NCBI GenBank assembly: GCA_002424635.1
Contig: DIKT01000083.1
Span: forward strand, 1 to 16,764
Direction: 5' to 3'
DNA from: Desulfobulbaceae bacterium UBA5611
Lineage (GTDB): Bacteria; Desulfobacterota; Desulfobulbia; Desulfobulbales; Desulfocapsaceae
Length of the DNA stretch: 16,764 nucleotides
The notes below the pieces were generated by a model. The model was not told where the DNA came from. It did not search any database and saw only the letters and a list, made by a program, of their open reading frames with translations. Positions within the stretch are counted from its first letter, which is position 1. Each line of letters starts with the position of its first letter. A program made the position numbers and the translations under genes. Positions 15,027 to 16,764 of the stretch are shown one piece after another.

Positions 15027-16424
15027 TTATAATTGCGGAGCGACGATACGCATCAGGTTCTCAGCCAGCCGCCGCAAGGGGCCCGCCGTTTTCATTTCAT
15101 GATGGGAATCCGCCAGGAGCGTCTCCATCCAGGCATTCATCTCCGAGATGATAGGAATCGAATAGGCAAAACTGACCACCTCATAGTTCAGCAGCAGGCT
15201 GCGATTGTCAATATTGACCGAACCGAGCATAACGCCGGTATCGTCAAAAAGGATGGCCTTGGCATGAAGCATGGCGCCTTTATACAAGGCGACCTCCACC
15301 CCGGCCTCCTGCAGTTCCCGCATATAGCTGCTGCGCACCAGATCAGCAGTTATATGATTTGAATCATAAGGAGTGATCAGTTTGACATCAACGCCCTTAT
15401 GATGGGCGATGATCAGGGCTTCCTGCAGCGAGGTCAGTGGCACGAAGTAGGGGGTGACAATCCAGATCCGTTTTTTAGCGGTATAGATGGCGCAGATCAG
15501 GGCCTCAAACAGGGCGTCTCTGGCAATGTCAGGACCGGAAGGTACTACCTGGATATAGGCATCGCCCTGGCCCGGGGGGACCGAGTCCATGGTGATTGAC
15601 ATGCTGTGACCGCTGGCATAGGCCCAGTCGGAGGCGAAGATCTCCAGATAATGAAAGACTGCCGGTCCTTCGAGCAGAAAGAGCAGGTCATGCCAGCGCC
15701 CAGGGTCGGGGTCAGGCCCCATGTATTCGGCTGAGAGGTTCATGCCGCCAGTCAGCACAATGCGGCGGTCAAAAAGATAGATTTTGCGGTGATTGCGCAG
15801 GTTGATATAGTTCCGAAAGGGCATCTGCAGGATGGGCATGAAAAATAAGACCGTGGCCCCGGCCTGCCGCAGCTTTTTGAAAGGCTGCTGGAAACAGTAG
15901 AGTGGAAATGAGCCCAGAGAATCGATGAGCAGCTTGACCTCGACCCCTTCTTCCGCCTTCCTGGTCAAGGCCATCAGGAGCTGGACGGTCACGGCATCAT
16001 TGATAAAGACATAAGTGCTGATAAAGATGCTGTCCTTGGCGTTGTCTATCTCCTGCAGCAGGGCTCTGTAGGCCTGGGTCCCGTCTGTATAGAGGGCAAA
16101 GCGGTTGTCCTGGGTGCCGCCCGGGATGCCATTGGCGCGCAGGACGCCGTCAATCGGGTTAGCCTGTTCCACAGGCAGATCGGTCACTGACCGGAGGCTG
16201 AACATGGATTTGGCCTTGGAGTTAATGCGGCGCTTGCGCGAGCCAAGAACGAAATAAAGCGGCACCGCCAGATGCGGCAGTAATATGATGGCCAGCAGCC
16301 AGGAAATCATGCTCGTTGGTGTGCGCCGCTGATAGATCATATGCAGCAGGGCGCTGAGAACAAGGATTTCACCTACTATCAGAAAGATATAGGAAAATAC
16401 CAGTTGGAACCATTCTATGTGCAT
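15027..16424 (-). CDS. cls: Cardiolipin synthase (phospholipase D family)
   Basis: 465 residues. Two N-terminal membrane helices (about 8-30 and 38-60) form the PLDc_N anchor. They are followed by two catalytic HKD motifs: H212xK214xxxxD219 in NHRKIYLFD with GGMNL downstream, and H387xK389xxxxD394 in LHAKAILFD with GSVNIDNRS downstream. Bacterial Cls enzymes of this form join two phosphatidylglycerols into cardiolipin plus glycerol at the inner membrane. Both active-site halves are intact and the length is typical of ClsA. The ATG at 16422-16424 has only a distant AAGGAT. The gene is the first of the minus-strand group with waaA, possibly on one transcript. Confidence 0.95.
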   Translation of the reverse strand: MHIEWFQLVFSYIFLIVGEILVLSALLHMIYQRRTPTSMISWLLAIILLPHLAVPLYFVLGSRKRRINSKAKSMFSLRSVTDLPVEQANPIDGVLRANGIPGGTQDNRFALYTDGTQAYRALLQEIDNAKDSIFISTYVFINDAVTVQLLMALTRKAEEGVEVKLLIDSLGSFPLYCFQQPFKKLRQAGATVLFFMPILQMPFRNYINLRNHRKIYLFDRRIVLTGGMNLSAEYMGPDPDPGRWHDLLFLLEGPAVFHYLEIFASDWAYASGHSMSITMDSVPPGQGDAYIQVVPSGPDIARDALFEALICAIYTAKKRIWIVTPYFVPLTSLQEALIIAHHKGVDVKLITPYDSNHITADLVRSSYMRELQEAGVEVALYKGAMLHAKAILFDDTGVMLGSVNIDNRSLLLNYEVVSFAYSIPIISEMNAWMETLLADSHHEMKTAGPLRRLAENLMRIVAPQL

Positions 16425-16446
16425 GAGTTCAAATAAAGATCCTTAT

Positions 16447-16476
16447 ATGATATAAATAAACCAGTACATTTCGCAA
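16447..16476 (-). promoter_or_regulatory. Possible promoter of cls
   Basis: On the minus strand, -35 TTGCGA (16471-16476) and -10 TATCAT (16447-16452) are 18 bp apart. A start near 16440 would leave only a ~15-nt leader, so this is a moderate match rather than a firm call. Confidence 0.35.
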
Positions 16477-16764
16477 GGCCTTTTCTCGCATCCGGGACAC
16501 TACTGAATGGTTACAGTGCACAGTTTTTCGTGCTTCTCGGGCATGAAGCTGGATGGTGACAAAAATAGATCAGTTAAACTTGGTCTGGACCTCAATCTGC
16601 CGGGGAACAATTTTTTCCTGGCTAATGTATAACTACCAGCATGACAAGTGTCCAGCATGTTTATCTATTAGCGCTGAATCCGGACTGTCAGGAATATTTA
16701 TTTGTTCTCAAAAAATAAGCCCTGCCGCTTGCTAACTTATCCTAGTGTTTACTTGCAAAATTAA
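16477..16764. other. Region without a supportable gene
   Basis: The right end of the window holds only short open frames with no ribosome-binding site or family resemblance. The octamer ccagcatg occurs twice near 16640-16660. Composition becomes AT-rich toward the edge, as expected for an intergenic region upstream of cls. No tRNA-like fold or terminator was seen. Confidence 0.6.

Noticed and set aside
16553..16735. 60-codon plus-strand open frame near the right edge
   Set aside because: No ribosome-binding site, Cys/Ser-rich composition and no family resemblance; likely chance.

Overview
This window looks like chromosomal DNA from a Gram-negative bacterium. It carries a Kdo transferase (waaA), an O-antigen ligase-like protein, a complete dTDP-L-rhamnose pathway (rfbACDB), the 16S rRNA methyltransferase rsmE and a cardiolipin synthase-type phospholipase D. 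The gene content and moderately high GC (58% in sampled lines outside the AT-rich island) would fit a sulfate-reducer-like Desulfobacterota genome. That placement is an impression from protein style, not something the sequence proves.

Region 1 (1-5476) is accessory and entirely on the minus strand. Read in the direction of transcription it holds: a small three-helix membrane protein; an AAA ATPase of the DUF4143 type; a stand-alone Lrp/AsnC ligand-binding (RAM) domain protein; a Bro-N antirepressor-like protein; the first ~30 codons of what looks like a type III (Mod-like) DNA methyltransferase; an HNH endonuclease; a MazG-like nucleotide pyrophosphohydrolase; the last ~90 codons of a Mod-like methyltransferase; and a Fic AMPylase-type protein that runs off the left edge. 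The best reading is that the methyltransferase gene was gutted: only its two ends remain and a lower-GC HNH + MazG-like cassette sits between them. This is the most unusual structure here and a plausible uncharacterised defence module.

Region 2 (5477-8882) has an unrecognised 380-aa protein on the plus strand whose ATG directly abuts the divergent ATG of the membrane protein, then rsmE (minus), then an O-antigen ligase family protein (plus).

Region 3 (8864-16424) is the envelope block. A tightly packed minus-strand operon rfbA-rfbC-rfbD-rfbB makes dTDP-L-rhamnose from glucose-1-phosphate. A good sigma70-like promoter lies in front of rfbA. Divergent from it is a kinase closely resembling N-acetylhexosamine 1-kinase (NahK), which could feed sugar-1-phosphates to nucleotide-sugar synthesis. 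Then come waaA (lipid A-Kdo assembly) and a two-HKD cardiolipin synthase, both minus strand. The last ~290 bp hold no gene I can support. I saw no tRNA, rRNA, CRISPR array, transposase or integrase.
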